From Myxococcus llanfairpwllgwyngyllgogerychwyrndrobwllllantysiliogogogochensis (GTDB taxonomy: Bacteria; Myxococcota; Myxococcia; Myxococcales; Myxococcaceae), in the NCBI RefSeq assembly GCF_006636215.1, contig NZ_VIFM01000002.1, positions 62,001-126,000 on the forward strand: a stretch of 64,000 nucleotides of DNA. Direction: 5' to 3'. Below are positions 17,023 through 28,152 of this stretch, in pieces. How positions within the stretch are numbered: position 1 is the stretch's first letter; every line of letters starts with the position of its first letter. The position numbers were made by a program, and so were the translations under genes. Under the pieces are notes generated by a model. The model saw only the letters and a list, made by a program, of their open reading frames with translations, ran no database searches and was not told the origin of the DNA.

Positions 17023-17871
17023 ATGGCGATTGCTTGCGTGGTGCTGGACTTCGACGGGACCTTCACGGACGTGGCGACGGAGAGCGCGCCCTTCTTGAAA
17101 CACTTTCGTGACGGACTGGTCCGCGCACTGGGGCAGGGGGTGGAGCAGGCCTGGGAGGAGGAAGTCGCGGCGCTGCGAGCGGGCGCCGACCTCCTGGGGT
17201 GGAACCTGGGCGGCAAGGTGGTGGCACCCGCGACGGCGGACCCGTACCTGACGGCCACGACGGCGGCGCACCGCATCTTCCAGCGGCTCTCCGTGGGCAC
17301 CGACGAGGTGACGCGCTCCGAGGCCGTGCAGACGATGTATCGCGAGTCCTATGTGCACTCGGCCACGGCCTTCAAGCCGGAGGCGAAGGAGGTGCTGGAG
17401 GCGCTGCTCGCCACGGGCCTGCCCGTGACTGTCGTCACGAACGCGCACACGGAGCTGGTGGAGAAGAAGCTGGACACCCTGGCGCCCAAGGGCCGCGAGC
17501 GGCTGAAGGTCTCCGGCGACGCGCGCAAGTTCCTGTTGGACCCACCAGACGTGTCCGACGCGCGCTTCGACGCGCTGCCGGAGACGCAGACGCTGGACGG
17601 CGTGCTGCGCCGGCCCGTCTACCTGCGCCGGGGCCGCTACTTCGAGGCCCTCAAGCGCATCTGGGACACCACGGGCACGCGGCCCGAGGACACGCTGGTG
17701 GCTGGCGACATCTACGAGCTGGACCTGGCGCTGCCGGCCGCCCTGGGCGCGCACGTGCAGCTCGTCGCCCGTGACAACGTGCTGCCATACGAGCTGAAGG
17801 CCATCGAGGCGCTGGGCGCTCGCGGTGGCGTGGACAAGAGCCTGCTCGCGCTCCTGCCTCGCCTGCGCTGA
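17023..17871 (+). CDS. HAD-superfamily hydrolase
   Basis: A 282-residue cytoplasmic enzyme. Motif I is VVLDFDGTFT (nucleophile Asp9, acid Asp11), motif II is PVTVVTNAHTE, and motif IV is VAGDIYELDLALPAALG. A helical cap lies between. The family hydrolyses phosphate esters; motif IV has a single acidic GD instead of GDS. It is a stand-alone gene, 83 bp before a lipoprotein gene on the same strand. The substrate is unknown. Confidence 0.85.
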   Translation: MAIACVVLDFDGTFTDVATESAPFLKHFRDGLVRALGQGVEQAWEEEVAALRAGADLLGWNLGGKVVAPATADPYLTATTAAHRIFQRLSVGTDEVTRSEAVQTMYRESYVHSATAFKPEAKEVLEALLATGLPVTVVTNAHTELVEKKLDTLAPKGRERLKVSGDARKFLLDPPDVSDARFDALPETQTLDGVLRRPVYLRRGRYFEALKRIWDTTGTRPEDTLVAGDIYELDLALPAALGAHVQLVARDNVLPYELKAIEALGARGGVDKSLLALLPRLR

Positions 17872-17953
17872 CGCGGCCACCCGCCGATATGCTCCCGAGA
17901 GGCGCGGCGTTGACGAGACTGTCGTCCGCCGCGCCCTTTCATCGGAGCCCGCC

Positions 17954-18481
17954 ATGTCCGTCAGCCGCTCGCTGTCGTCGTGCGTCCTCGCCGCCTGCAT
18001 GTCCGCCTGCGCGACCTCGGCACAGGTGGCGCTGGAGGCGCACTCCGTCAGCGTCCAGCGTCCGGCGAGGGAGCCCGGCTGCGCGTTCGAGGTCTTCGAG
18101 GAGCGCGAGCCCCCGCGCCCCTATGCCGAGCTCGGCACCCTGGCGGTGACGGGCAACGAGTACCTGGGCGCGCAGGGCCGCAAGGAGCTGCTCCAGGAGA
18201 CCGCCTGTTTGATGGGCGCGGATGCGGTGCTGCTGCCGCGCCCCTTGGAGCGCAAGGTGGCCGGCGGCCAGCGCGTGCGGGAGTACGAGGCCCGCTTCGT
18301 CGCCTGGACGGACGTGCCCGCCCGCGTGGCCTCGAGCGACGAGCCGCCACCCCTCCACCAACGCCCCCCACCCACGGCCCAGGAGGGCTACCTCATCATC
18401 CCCGTGGACCCGGAGTGGACGGGCGAGTCCGTTGGCACCGTGGAGCGCGAGGTGAAGCCCGCCGACGGCGCGAAGCGGTAG
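17954..18481 (+). CDS. Putative lipoprotein
   Basis: A 175-residue protein with a lipoprotein-type signal (VLAACMSACATS, lipidation at Cys15 or Cys19). The mature domain contains PYAELGTLAVTGNEY and RKELLQETACLMGADAVLLP, similar to small myxobacterial lipoproteins with a 'GADAV' core. The C-terminus is Pro-rich. A GGAG site lies six bases upstream of ATG 17954. The function is unknown. Confidence 0.7.
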   Translation: MSVSRSLSSCVLAACMSACATSAQVALEAHSVSVQRPAREPGCAFEVFEEREPPRPYAELGTLAVTGNEYLGAQGRKELLQETACLMGADAVLLPRPLERKVAGGQRVREYEARFVAWTDVPARVASSDEPPPLHQRPPPTAQEGYLIIPVDPEWTGESVGTVEREVKPADGAKR

Positions 18482-18520
18482 CCGAAGCTCCAGGAGCCCG
18501 GGCACACGCCAGAAACACGA

Positions 18521-18553
18521 AGCCCCGCGTCCCAGGGAAGGGAGCGCGGGGCT
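18521..18553. terminator. Bidirectional terminator before atpA end
   Basis: AGCCCCGCG and CGCGGGGCT form a perfect 9-bp stem with a 15-base loop, between the + strand lipoprotein gene (ends 18481) and the - strand atpA gene (ends 18585). Confidence 0.65.
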
Positions 18554-18584
18554 CGGTGCGACGGGCCTTGGCGGCCGGAGAGTC

Positions 18585-20132
<1,548 letters not shown>

Positions 20133-20337
20133 GGGCGTTTTGCGTCCTCGAACAGGGGGCGGGCCGGGTCGGTTCGGGTCCGCCGAAAGCTAGAAGTCGG
20201 GGCCCCTTACCACGCACCCCTACCCACTGCAATGCGCACGACATTCGGGGCTCTCGGGGCATTATCAACCCGGTAAGCGACGGTGCCCCGGTGCCCGGCG
20301 AGCGAGGGAGCACAGCCCCTCCAGGCACGTGTGGCCG

Positions 20338-21813
20338 TCAGCGGCCGGGAGGCTCGCGGGGCAGCCAGACGACGAAGCGGGTTCCACCCTGGGAGGACTC
20401 CACCGTGAGGCGTCCCCCATGGGCCACGGCCACCTGGCGGGCGATGTAGAGCCCCAGGCCCAGGCCCTCCGCGCTGGCGGGGCGGCCCCGTCGGAAGGGC
20501 TCGAAGAGGGTGGCGTGCTCCTCCACCGGCACCGTCAGCGAGTCATTGCGGATGGAGAGCGTCACGCCTCCCACCGAGCCCACCAGCTTCAACCACACCG
20601 GCGTGGTGTCCGTGCTGTGTTGCAGGACGCTGCCCAGCAGCGTGTCCGCCAACTGCGTCAGCCGCGCCTCGTCCCAGTGGCCGCGCAAATCCCCCTGCGT
20701 CTCCATCAGCAGGGTGCGGCCGGGGTGGGCCTGTCGCCGCTCGTCCAGCACCCGCTCCACCAGCCGGTCCAGCATCAGCGACTCCGGGCGCACCGGCAGC
20801 CCGCCGGCCAGCCGGGCCCGGGTGAAGTCCAGCAGCTCGTGGATCATCCGCTCCATCCGCCGGGCCGCCTGGGCCATGTGGCCCACCAGTCGCTGCTGGG
20901 GCTCTTCCATTCCTCCCAGCCGCTGCAGGGCGCCGGTGCCCATCTGGATGGTCTGCAGGGGCGTCCGCAAGTCATTGCCCACCACGCCCAGCAGCTGCTC
21001 CCGGAAGTGCTCGGTGCGCTCCGTCCGCTCCTCCGCCGCCTTGCGGCCGCTGATGTCCCAGATGGCGGCGAGTCGCACCTGCCGGCCTTCCCACAGGACG
21101 TGCTTGCCCAGCACCTCCAGGGGAATGCGCTGGCCGTCCCGGCGCACGCACATCACCTCGTAGGGCGTCTCCACCCCCCGGGCGACGGCGGACATGACGG
21201 CGGGGCGGTATTCGGGGGACACCCACTCGATGAGGTGGTGGCCGATCAAATCCCGGGGCGAGTCGTGTCCCAGGAGGTGGGCCAGCGCGCGGTTGGCGTC
21301 CAGGACGACGCCGTTCTCATGCAGGAAGTGCCCGTCGCAGGCCACGTCCGCGAGGCTGCGCATGTGCGATTCGCGCTCCCGAAGCCGGGCCTCCTCGTGC
21401 GTCCGCGCCGTGTCGTCGCGCATCCACATCACCACGCCCGTGAGCACGCCGGCCTGGTGCGCCGGGGACAGCGCCACGCGCAGGCTGCGCTCTCCACTCG
21501 TCGACGACAGCACCCCCGTCACCGGCGCCTCCACCACGCTCTCACCAGAAAGCGCGCGAGACAGCAGGGGGGCCAGGGACACCGCCAGCTTGGGCCACAG
21601 GTCGACGAGAGGGCGCCCCAGGTGGGCCCGCATCTCCATGCCGGAAAGCGACGCCAGCGCGCCATTCACCCACACGGTCCGCAGCTCCCTGTCCAACAGG
21701 GCGATGCCACAACCCGTCGCGTTCAGTACCGCGCCAAGGAAGGGCCAGGCCTCTTCGGGGGCGACCGCGAAGAGCGGGCCACCGGGGAGGGGGTGAAGCA
21801 GGGACTGCGGCAT
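20338..21813 (-). CDS. PAS-domain histidine kinase-like protein, probable pseudokinase
   Basis: A 491-residue soluble protein: PAS (about 22-130), second PAS (145-260, [17 protein letters not shown]), dimerisation helix (265-335), HATPase (375-488). The H-box reads [10 protein letters not shown]: residue 280, normally the phosphorylated His, is Asn (codon at 20974-20976). The N-box reads [13 protein letters not shown], lacking the Mg-binding Asn, while the G2 box [12 protein letters not shown] is intact. It therefore probably does not autophosphorylate. It sits between atpH and atpA on the same strand, with 205 bp before atpA and 145 bp after atpH, an odd place for a sensor gene. Confidence 0.88.
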   Translation of the reverse strand: MPQSLLHPLPGGPLFAVAPEEAWPFLGAVLNATGCGIALLDRELRTVWVNGALASLSGMEMRAHLGRPLVDLWPKLAVSLAPLLSRALSGESVVEAPVTGVLSSTSGERSLRVALSPAHQAGVLTGVVMWMRDDTARTHEEARLRERESHMRSLADVACDGHFLHENGVVLDANRALAHLLGHDSPRDLIGHHLIEWVSPEYRPAVMSAVARGVETPYEVMCVRRDGQRIPLEVLGKHVLWEGRQVRLAAIWDISGRKAAEERTERTEHFREQLLGVVGNDLRTPLQTIQMGTGALQRLGGMEEPQQRLVGHMAQAARRMERMIHELLDFTRARLAGGLPVRPESLMLDRLVERVLDERRQAHPGRTLLMETQGDLRGHWDEARLTQLADTLLGSVLQHSTDTTPVWLKLVGSVGGVTLSIRNDSLTVPVEEHATLFEPFRRGRPASAEGLGLGLYIARQVAVAHGGRLTVESSQGGTRFVVWLPREPPGR

Positions 21814-21958
21814 GTTGAGGTCGTCCAGAAAACCCGGGGTTACCCCGCGTTCCCCCGAGTATACCTCTCTCCAGGGGCAACGGGAAATGCCGGTTTGCCC
21901 CGGACTGCGGGGTGCAGGGACGACCTGCGGAGTGGGCCGCCAGACGGCGGCCGTACTC

Positions 21959-22504
21959 TTAGTGCTGCTTCAACTCGCGGCGCATCTCCTCCAACTGGGT
22001 GCGGAGGCTGCCGTCGTAGAGGATGCTGCCCACCTGGGCGGACACGCCACCGAGGAGGCTGGGGTCCACGCGCGTCTCCAGGATGACGTCGCGCTGGGTG
22101 ATCTGCTGGAGCGACTGGCGGAGCGCGGCCAGGGTGTCGGCGGGAAGGGTGGCGGCGGTGGTGACGTTGCCGCGCACGCGTCCGGCCCGGCTGTCGGCCA
22201 TGTCGCGGAAGACGCGGGCGATGTCGGCGACGTAGGGCAGGCGGTTGCGGTCCACCAGCAGCCGCAGGGTGTTGGCCAGCACCGGCTCCAGGTTGGGGAC
22301 CAGCTTCATGACCCCTTCCACCACCTGCGCTCGCTGCGCGCGGGAGTAGATGGGGTTGTGGAGCACGTCCGTCATCTCCGGGTTCTTCGCGAAGATATCC
22401 GCGAAGGAGGAGAGCTGCTCGGCGACGGCATCAATGCGGCCCACCTCCGACGAGACGTCGAGGAGGGCACGGGCGTAGCGGCGGGCAATGGACACGTTCA
22501 CCAT
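21959..22504 (-). CDS. atpH: F1Fo ATP synthase subunit delta
   Basis: A 181-residue subunit of the peripheral stalk (OSCP-like). It starts [17 protein letters not shown] and ends with the conserved [21 protein letters not shown] and a C-terminal [13 protein letters not shown]. The start at 22504 has AAGGGCG upstream. The gene precedes the kinase-like gene and then atpA. No atpF lies upstream; the next gene, dnaK-like, is divergent, so the Fo genes must be elsewhere. Confidence 0.95.
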   Translation of the reverse strand: MVNVSIARRYARALLDVSSEVGRIDAVAEQLSSFADIFAKNPEMTDVLHNPIYSRAQRAQVVEGVMKLVPNLEPVLANTLRLLVDRNRLPYVADIARVFRDMADSRAGRVRGNVTTAATLPADTLAALRQSLQQITQRDVILETRVDPSLLGGVSAQVGSILYDGSLRTQLEEMRRELKQH

Positions 22505-22660
22505 GGCGGTCGCGCCCTTAGCATGGTGCTCCAGGGGCGTCCACCTCCGCGGCCAACGTGCCTGGCCGGACAGGGAAGCGACGCGCGGAGGGCAGGTCTG
22601 ACGAGAGGGGGCTTGGCGAGGAGGCGGCAAGACCCGTACCGTGGGGTCCCGACCGCCCCC

Positions 22661-24484
22661 ATGCACGACCCCGTCATCGGCATCGACCTGGGTACCACCA
22701 ACAGCGCCGTCGCCACCGTGGAGGACGGCCGACCGCGCCTGATCCCCTCGCGCGCGGGAGGCCGCCTCACGCCTTCCGTGCTCGGTGTGACGAAGGCCGG
22801 CGAGCGCGTCGTGGGGCAGCAAGCCCAAGCGCTCGCGGAGGAGCATCCCGACTCCGTTGTCTGGGCCACGAAGCGCTTCCTTGGCCGGCGCTACACGCCG
22901 GAATTGGTGCAACAAGCAAAGGCCCTCGTTCCATATCCACTGGTCGCCGGTCCCTCCGGAGACGTTCGCGTGAAGCTGGCCGGGCGCGTGCTGCCCGTCA
23001 CCCAGGTCTCCGCGATGATTCTGGGGGAGCTGGCGCTCGATGCGCAGGCGCACTTCGGCCGCACCGTCACCAAGTGTGTCATCACCGTCCCCGCCAACTT
23101 CGACGACAACCAGCGCCAGGCCACGCGGGAAGCGGCCTCCATCGCCGGGCTGGATGTGGTGCGGCTGGTGAACGAGCCGACCGCGGCGGCGCTCGCGTAC
23201 GGCCTGTCGCGCGGCTTCGAGGGCAGCGCGCTGGTGTTTGATTTGGGCGGCGGCACGTTCGATGTCTCCATCCTCGACGTGAAGTCCGGCGTCTTCGAGG
23301 TGCGCGCCACCGGCGGCGACCCTCGCCTGGGTGGCGAGGACTTTGATCAACGCATCGTCCAATGGCTGCTCGCGCAGGTGGACGACGAGCTCCGCCATGT
23401 CGTGTCCCAGGATGCGCAGAGCCTGCGGCGCCTGAAGGTCGCTGCGGAGGCGGCCAAGCGCGAGCTGACCGAGCACGAGGAGGCGACTGTCTCCGTGTCG
23501 GGGCTGGGCGACCATTCCACGGGAGGCCGGCGCACGGAGCTGGAGACGGTGCTCACGCGCTCCTTCTTCGAGACGCTATCGGAGCCGCTGTCGCGCCGCT
23601 GCCTGGAGGTGTGTCAGGGCGTGATGCATGAAGCGAAGATGAACCCGCGCTCGGTGGACGTGGTGCTGCTGGTGGGTGGCATGACGCGCGTGCCGCTGGT
23701 GCGCCGGCTGGTGGCGGATTTCTTCGGCCGCGCGCCGTCCACGGACGTGCACCCGGACGAGGCCGTGGCGCTGGGCGCGGCGGTGCAGGCGGACGAACTG
23801 TTGCGTCAGTCGGGTCAGGCCCTGCTGTTGGACGTGGCCAGCCAGAGCCTGGGCGTGGGCGTGCTGGGCGGACGCGTGAAGCGGCTCATCGCGAAGAACA
23901 CGGGCGTGCCCGTCGTCGCGCGCGACATCTTCTTCCCCGGGACGTCCGGCCAGGCCGAGGCGCGCATCCCCGTGTACCAGGGCGAGAGCGAGTTCCAGGA
24001 CGAGAACCACAAGCTGGGCGAGGTGGTGCTCAAGAACCTGCACGTGGCCGCGCGCGGTGACGTGCCGCTGGAGGTCGTCTTCGAGCTGTCCGGCGAGGCG
24101 ATTCTGTCCGTGAAGGCCACCGACCTGACCACCGGCAACATGGAGACGGTGCGCCTGGAGGCCCGCGCGGGTCTGCCGCACGGCGAGGCGGAGAAGCTGG
24201 GCGCGGAGCAGGCGAACTACGCGAAGTCGCAGGGCGTGGTGGACGCGAAGCGCGCGGAGGAGCTGTTCCGCAAACTGCTGGAGCGCGGCGAGAAGCTGGC
24301 GCGGATGCTCCAGAAGAGCGCGCAGGAGAACCCCAGCCCGGAGGCCGACGCCGCGGTGGGCACGGTGCAGCGACTGCTCGACGGCGGGCGCTCCGCGCTG
24401 GACAGCAAGGACGCGGCGAAGTGCGCCGCCATTGCCCGTCAGCTCACGCAGCTGTTGTCCGGCAAGCAGGAGCCGCGCGCCTGA
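22661..24484 (+). CDS. Hsp70/DnaK-family chaperone
   Basis: A 607-residue protein. The actin-like ATPase domain is complete: [14 protein letters not shown] (phosphate 1), [29 protein letters not shown] (phosphate 2), [15 protein letters not shown] (adenosine). The peptide-binding beta domain and a short helical lid follow (to about 600), without the C-terminal disordered tail of classical DnaK. It is probably a specialised extra Hsp70, as myxobacteria have many. It is divergent from atpH. The next gene begins two bases after its stop, so a receiver-PilZ protein is likely co-translated. Confidence 0.93.
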   Translation: MHDPVIGIDLGTTNSAVATVEDGRPRLIPSRAGGRLTPSVLGVTKAGERVVGQQAQALAEEHPDSVVWATKRFLGRRYTPELVQQAKALVPYPLVAGPSGDVRVKLAGRVLPVTQVSAMILGELALDAQAHFGRTVTKCVITVPANFDDNQRQATREAASIAGLDVVRLVNEPTAAALAYGLSRGFEGSALVFDLGGGTFDVSILDVKSGVFEVRATGGDPRLGGEDFDQRIVQWLLAQVDDELRHVVSQDAQSLRRLKVAAEAAKRELTEHEEATVSVSGLGDHSTGGRRTELETVLTRSFFETLSEPLSRRCLEVCQGVMHEAKMNPRSVDVVLLVGGMTRVPLVRRLVADFFGRAPSTDVHPDEAVALGAAVQADELLRQSGQALLLDVASQSLGVGVLGGRVKRLIAKNTGVPVVARDIFFPGTSGQAEARIPVYQGESEFQDENHKLGEVVLKNLHVAARGDVPLEVVFELSGEAILSVKATDLTTGNMETVRLEARAGLPHGEAEKLGAEQANYAKSQGVVDAKRAEELFRKLLERGEKLARMLQKSAQENPSPEADAAVGTVQRLLDGGRSALDSKDAAKCAAIARQLTQLLSGKQEPRA

Positions 24485-24486
24485 CC

Positions 24487-25656
24487 ATGAATGCGCCCAC
24501 CTCCACCACGCGCGAGGCCGTGTTCGTGGTGGATGACTCGCGCACGGCTCGCGAGGTGGTGAGGTTGCACCTGGCCCGGCTCGGCTGTGAGCCGGTGACG
24601 CTGGATGGCGGCGAGGCGTGCCTGTCGGAGCTCGCGCGCCGCGCGCCCATGCTCATCCTGATGGACCTGCGCATGGAGCGCATGCAGGGCGACGAGGTGT
24701 GCCGCGCGGTGAAGGCGCACCCGGCCGGCCGCAACGTGCCCGTCATCATGTTCACCTCCGCCGGCGAGCCGCATGAGGTCATGCACTGCTGGCGCGCGGG
24801 CGCGGACGACTTCCTGCCCAAGCCCGTGGCGCTGGAGGCCCTCCAGGCGAAGCTGGTGGCCGTGCGCGGCGCCCGCGAGCGCGCGAAGGAAGGTCCTCCC
24901 AAGGGCCGCCGCATGCTGCTCGTGGAGGGCGGGCGCTTCCTGCACACCTTCCTGGGCGGCGCGCTGGAGCAGGAGGGCCTGCACGTCCTCTATGCGCGCG
25001 ACGCGGTGGACGCGGAGAAGCTCGCGAGCGAGCACGCGGCCCTGCTCGACGGCTTCCTCGTGGATGTCTCGCGAGCGCCGCGCGAGACGCTGGCCCTGGC
25101 CACGAAACTGCGCGAGGCGAACCCGAAGAAGCCGCTGGTGCTCTTGTCGCGCGCGGAGGAGTCCGCGGACGTGCTGGCCCGCGCGCAGGTGCTCGCCGGG
25201 GCGCCGCTGTTGGAGAAGCGGCACCTGGGCGCGGATGAACTCCTGGGACGGGTGCTGTCGCGGCTCGTCCCGGAGCGCGTGCCGCTGCGCGCCGCGGAGC
25301 GCGTGCCCTTCTTCACCGTGGTGGAGTTCGCCCCGGTGGGCGGTGGCGCGACGTTGACGGGCTTCAGCCACGACGCCAGCCCCGACGCCCTCTTCGTGCG
25401 CACCCTCACCCCCGCGCGCGAGGGCACCCGGCTGACGCTGAAGGTGCTGCTCGCCGGGCAGCGCACGCCCTGCTCGGCCGAGGCCACTGTTGTCTGGTCC
25501 AACCCGCCGCGCACCCCGGGCCCCTTCCGTGCTCCGGCCGGCATGGGCCTGCGACTGGAGCGCATGGACCCGGCGCTGACGCAGCAGTTCGTCCGCTTCG
25601 TGCCCAGGACCCACGGTTTTTCCCCCTCGGGGACTCCTCGCTCCTCAGGTTTCTGA
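24487..25656 (+). CDS. Response regulator with two receivers and PilZ-like domain
   Basis: A 389-residue protein. The first receiver (about 8-130) is complete (VVDDSR, LILMDLRM phosphoacceptor, VIMFTSAGE, LPKPVA). The second (about 140-255) lacks the acidic pair (LLVEGGR) and the Lys, so it is degenerate. Residues 265-375 look like the PilZ fold used in myxobacterial regulators (TGFSHDASPDALFVRT, GMGLRLERM), though the RxxxR motif for cyclic-di-GMP is not obvious. It starts two bases after the dnaK-like stop, which suggests translational coupling and joint function in stress or motility signalling (inference). Confidence 0.85.
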   Translation: MNAPTSTTREAVFVVDDSRTAREVVRLHLARLGCEPVTLDGGEACLSELARRAPMLILMDLRMERMQGDEVCRAVKAHPAGRNVPVIMFTSAGEPHEVMHCWRAGADDFLPKPVALEALQAKLVAVRGARERAKEGPPKGRRMLLVEGGRFLHTFLGGALEQEGLHVLYARDAVDAEKLASEHAALLDGFLVDVSRAPRETLALATKLREANPKKPLVLLSRAEESADVLARAQVLAGAPLLEKRHLGADELLGRVLSRLVPERVPLRAAERVPFFTVVEFAPVGGGATLTGFSHDASPDALFVRTLTPAREGTRLTLKVLLAGQRTPCSAEATVVWSNPPRTPGPFRAPAGMGLRLERMDPALTQQFVRFVPRTHGFSPSGTPRSSGF

Positions 25657-25827
25657 GAGGCACTGTCTCCCGCAACCCCCTGGAAATCCCGGAGTCCTCT
25701 GTCTGCCCGGTGCTGGCATGACGGTGGCAAGAGCGCGCCCGGACCGTTGAGCCATCTGGACGTGGCGGGGCTGGACGAGCCAGCTCGCGCGCCGGATGGG
25801 GCCAAGACGCGAACAGGGAGGAGCCTC

Positions 25828-27963
25828 ATGCGGCAATGGAAGCGCTACGGGTGGGTGGGACTGGCGGCGGTGGCGGCGGTGGGCTGCGGGGATGACCCGG
25901 AGTACCCGAAGGTAGAGAACGAACCGGTGCAGCAGCAGGCCCGGCTGGAGTCCTTCGAGGACTGTGCTCCGCTGGAGCAGTACATCGAGGACACGGCGAC
26001 CCGGAGGATGCGCGCGTCGCTGGAGCAGATGCGGCCTCGCAATGGCGGCTGGCTGTTCGGTGACGGCTCGATGCCGCCCAGGGCGGACGCCCCCACGGAA
26101 GGCGACGCCAGCTCGGGAGGCGGCTCGCCGCGCGGGCCGGATGACTACACGGGCACCAACAACCAGGTGGCGGGCGTGCACGAGGCGGACTTCGTGCAGA
26201 ACGACGGCACGCACATCTTCGTGCTGTCCGGACCCCGGCTGTACCTGCACCGCTCCTGGCCCGCGGAGCAGCTCACCCTGGCCTCGTCGATGGAAATCCA
26301 GGGCTGGCCCCGGGAGATGCTCTACGACAAGGAGCGCAAGCGGCTGGTCATCACCTCGCAGGTGGATGACGACCGTCCGGGACGTCCCACGGTGTGGGGC
26401 GGCTTGCTCACGGGCGCGCCCGTCATGGACTGCGCGGGCTTCCGGTGCGGCTACATGGGGGGCGACACGCTGAAGGTGACGGTGGTGGACGTGTCCAACC
26501 TGTCCTCGCCCCAGGTGAAGCAGCAGGTGTTCCTGCCGGGTTCGTACCTCAGCGCCCGTCGCATGGACGGCGCGGTGCGGCTGGTGCTGTCGGACGACTT
26601 CCGCTGGCCGGCGGACGTGCGCTTCTATCCCGAGTACTCGTCGTCGCTGGAGCGCAGCAAGAAGCAGATGAACGAGGCCATCGACGCGCTCCTCGTGAAG
26701 AACGAGCAGCTCATCCGGGCGCAGACGCTGGCGGACTGGGTGGCTCCGGGCAAGCACGTGGCCGAGGATGGAACCGTCACGCCGCTGCCCGTGTCGTGCG
26801 GGGACTTCTACCGCTCCAACGCGCCCACCGGGCTGGGCTTCGTGACGGTGCTGTCGCTGGACCTGGACGCCGCGGAGGGCGCGGCTCCCCTGGGCCGCAC
26901 CAGTATCGTGTCGGCGCCCGGCACGGTGTACGCGTCCACGGAGGCGCTCTACCTGGCGGCGTCGCACTGGTGGTGGTGGCCGGAGGCGAACCAGTCCGAC
27001 CACACGTACCTGCACAAGTTCGACCTCAGCGAGCCGAACCGCGCGACGTACGCGGGCAGCGGCACGCTGGAGGGCAGCCTGGTGAACCAGTTCGCCATGG
27101 ACGAGCACGAGGGCGTGCTACGCGTGGCCACCACGGTGAGCACCTGGCGCGTCGCCGACCCCACCAACAATGGCAATGACGGCGTGTCCGTCCCCAACTC
27201 GATGGAGACCCACAGCCGCGTCGTCACGTTCGGCGCCGAGGGCGGACACCTCCAGGAGCTGGGTCGCAGCGAGGACCTGGCGGCGGGCGAGCGCATCTTC
27301 AGCGCGCGCTTCGTGGGCAAGAAGGGCTACGTCGTCACCTTCCGCCAGACGGACCCGCTCTTCACCTTCGACCTGAGTGACCCGGCGCACCCGCGCAAGG
27401 TGGGCGAGCTGAAGATTCCGGGCTTCTCCACGTACATCCACCCGCTGGGTGACACGCACCTGCTCACCTTCGGAGAGGACCGAGCCGAGGACGGGACCTG
27501 GACCAGCCGCGCGCTGAAGCTGTCGCTGTTCGACGTGACGGATCTGGCCCACCCGAAGGAGGCCTTCACGCATCGGATGGGCGGGACGAGCAGCTACAGC
27601 GACGCGCAGGGCGACCACAAGGCGTTCAACTTCTTCCCCGCCAAGGGCCTGCTGGCCCTGCCCTTCACGGACTGGAACTACAACAACGGGTACGACTACT
27701 GGACGGGCTTCACGAGCGAGCTGCGCGTGTTCCGCGTGGACACGGCCACGGGCTTCACGCCGGTGGGCGCGCTGTCAATGAAGGACGTGTACCAGCGCTT
27801 CAACGAGCCCCAGTGGAGCTGGTACTGGTCGCCCTCCGTGCGCCGCAGCGTCATGGCGGACGACTACGTGTACGCCATCACCGACGCCGGCATCCGCGCG
27901 TCGAAGGTGGGCTCGCTCCAGACGCCGGTGGCCACCACGGTGTTCCAGCCGCCCGTGCGCTGA
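25828..27963 (+). CDS. Secreted beta-propeller domain lipoprotein
   Basis: A 711-residue protein with a lipoprotein signal (LAAVAAVGCGDD). It matches the archaeal/bacterial 'beta propeller domain' family: TNNQVAGVHEADFVQNDGTH, IFVLSGPRLYL, and repeated blades such as DPLFTFDLSDPAHPRKVGELKI and SLFDVTDLAHPKEAF. The C-terminal part (DYVYAITDAGIRASKV) closes the propeller. The function is unknown; it is probably a cell-surface or periplasmic binding protein. A GGAGG ribosome site lies before ATG 25828 and a strong terminator follows. Confidence 0.85.
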   Translation: MRQWKRYGWVGLAAVAAVGCGDDPEYPKVENEPVQQQARLESFEDCAPLEQYIEDTATRRMRASLEQMRPRNGGWLFGDGSMPPRADAPTEGDASSGGGSPRGPDDYTGTNNQVAGVHEADFVQNDGTHIFVLSGPRLYLHRSWPAEQLTLASSMEIQGWPREMLYDKERKRLVITSQVDDDRPGRPTVWGGLLTGAPVMDCAGFRCGYMGGDTLKVTVVDVSNLSSPQVKQQVFLPGSYLSARRMDGAVRLVLSDDFRWPADVRFYPEYSSSLERSKKQMNEAIDALLVKNEQLIRAQTLADWVAPGKHVAEDGTVTPLPVSCGDFYRSNAPTGLGFVTVLSLDLDAAEGAAPLGRTSIVSAPGTVYASTEALYLAASHWWWWPEANQSDHTYLHKFDLSEPNRATYAGSGTLEGSLVNQFAMDEHEGVLRVATTVSTWRVADPTNNGNDGVSVPNSMETHSRVVTFGAEGGHLQELGRSEDLAAGERIFSARFVGKKGYVVTFRQTDPLFTFDLSDPAHPRKVGELKIPGFSTYIHPLGDTHLLTFGEDRAEDGTWTSRALKLSLFDVTDLAHPKEAFTHRMGGTSSYSDAQGDHKAFNFFPAKGLLALPFTDWNYNNGYDYWTGFTSELRVFRVDTATGFTPVGALSMKDVYQRFNEPQWSWYWSPSVRRSVMADDYVYAITDAGIRASKVGSLQTPVATTVFQPPVR

Positions 27964-28007
27964 AGTCGCACCCGCGCCGACGCGGGCGTGACATGACGTG
28001 ATGGGTC

Positions 28008-28050
28008 GGGGCCCTCGGGACAGTGGATGTCCGGGGGCCCCTGTCTTTTT
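28008..28050 (+). terminator. Rho-independent terminator after the propeller gene
   Basis: GGGGCCC-TCGGGAC pairs with GTCC-GGGGGCCCC, followed by TGTCTTTTT. This is the clearest terminator in the window. Confidence 0.8.
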
Positions 28051-28152
28051 CAGGAGACGGTCCACCGCCCGGGCAGGTCAGGTGGGCGGGCAAAGAGGCG
28101 TCCCTCGCGATTGGCGCATTCCACTTCGGAAGGCGCTATAGGCCGGGCCGTC

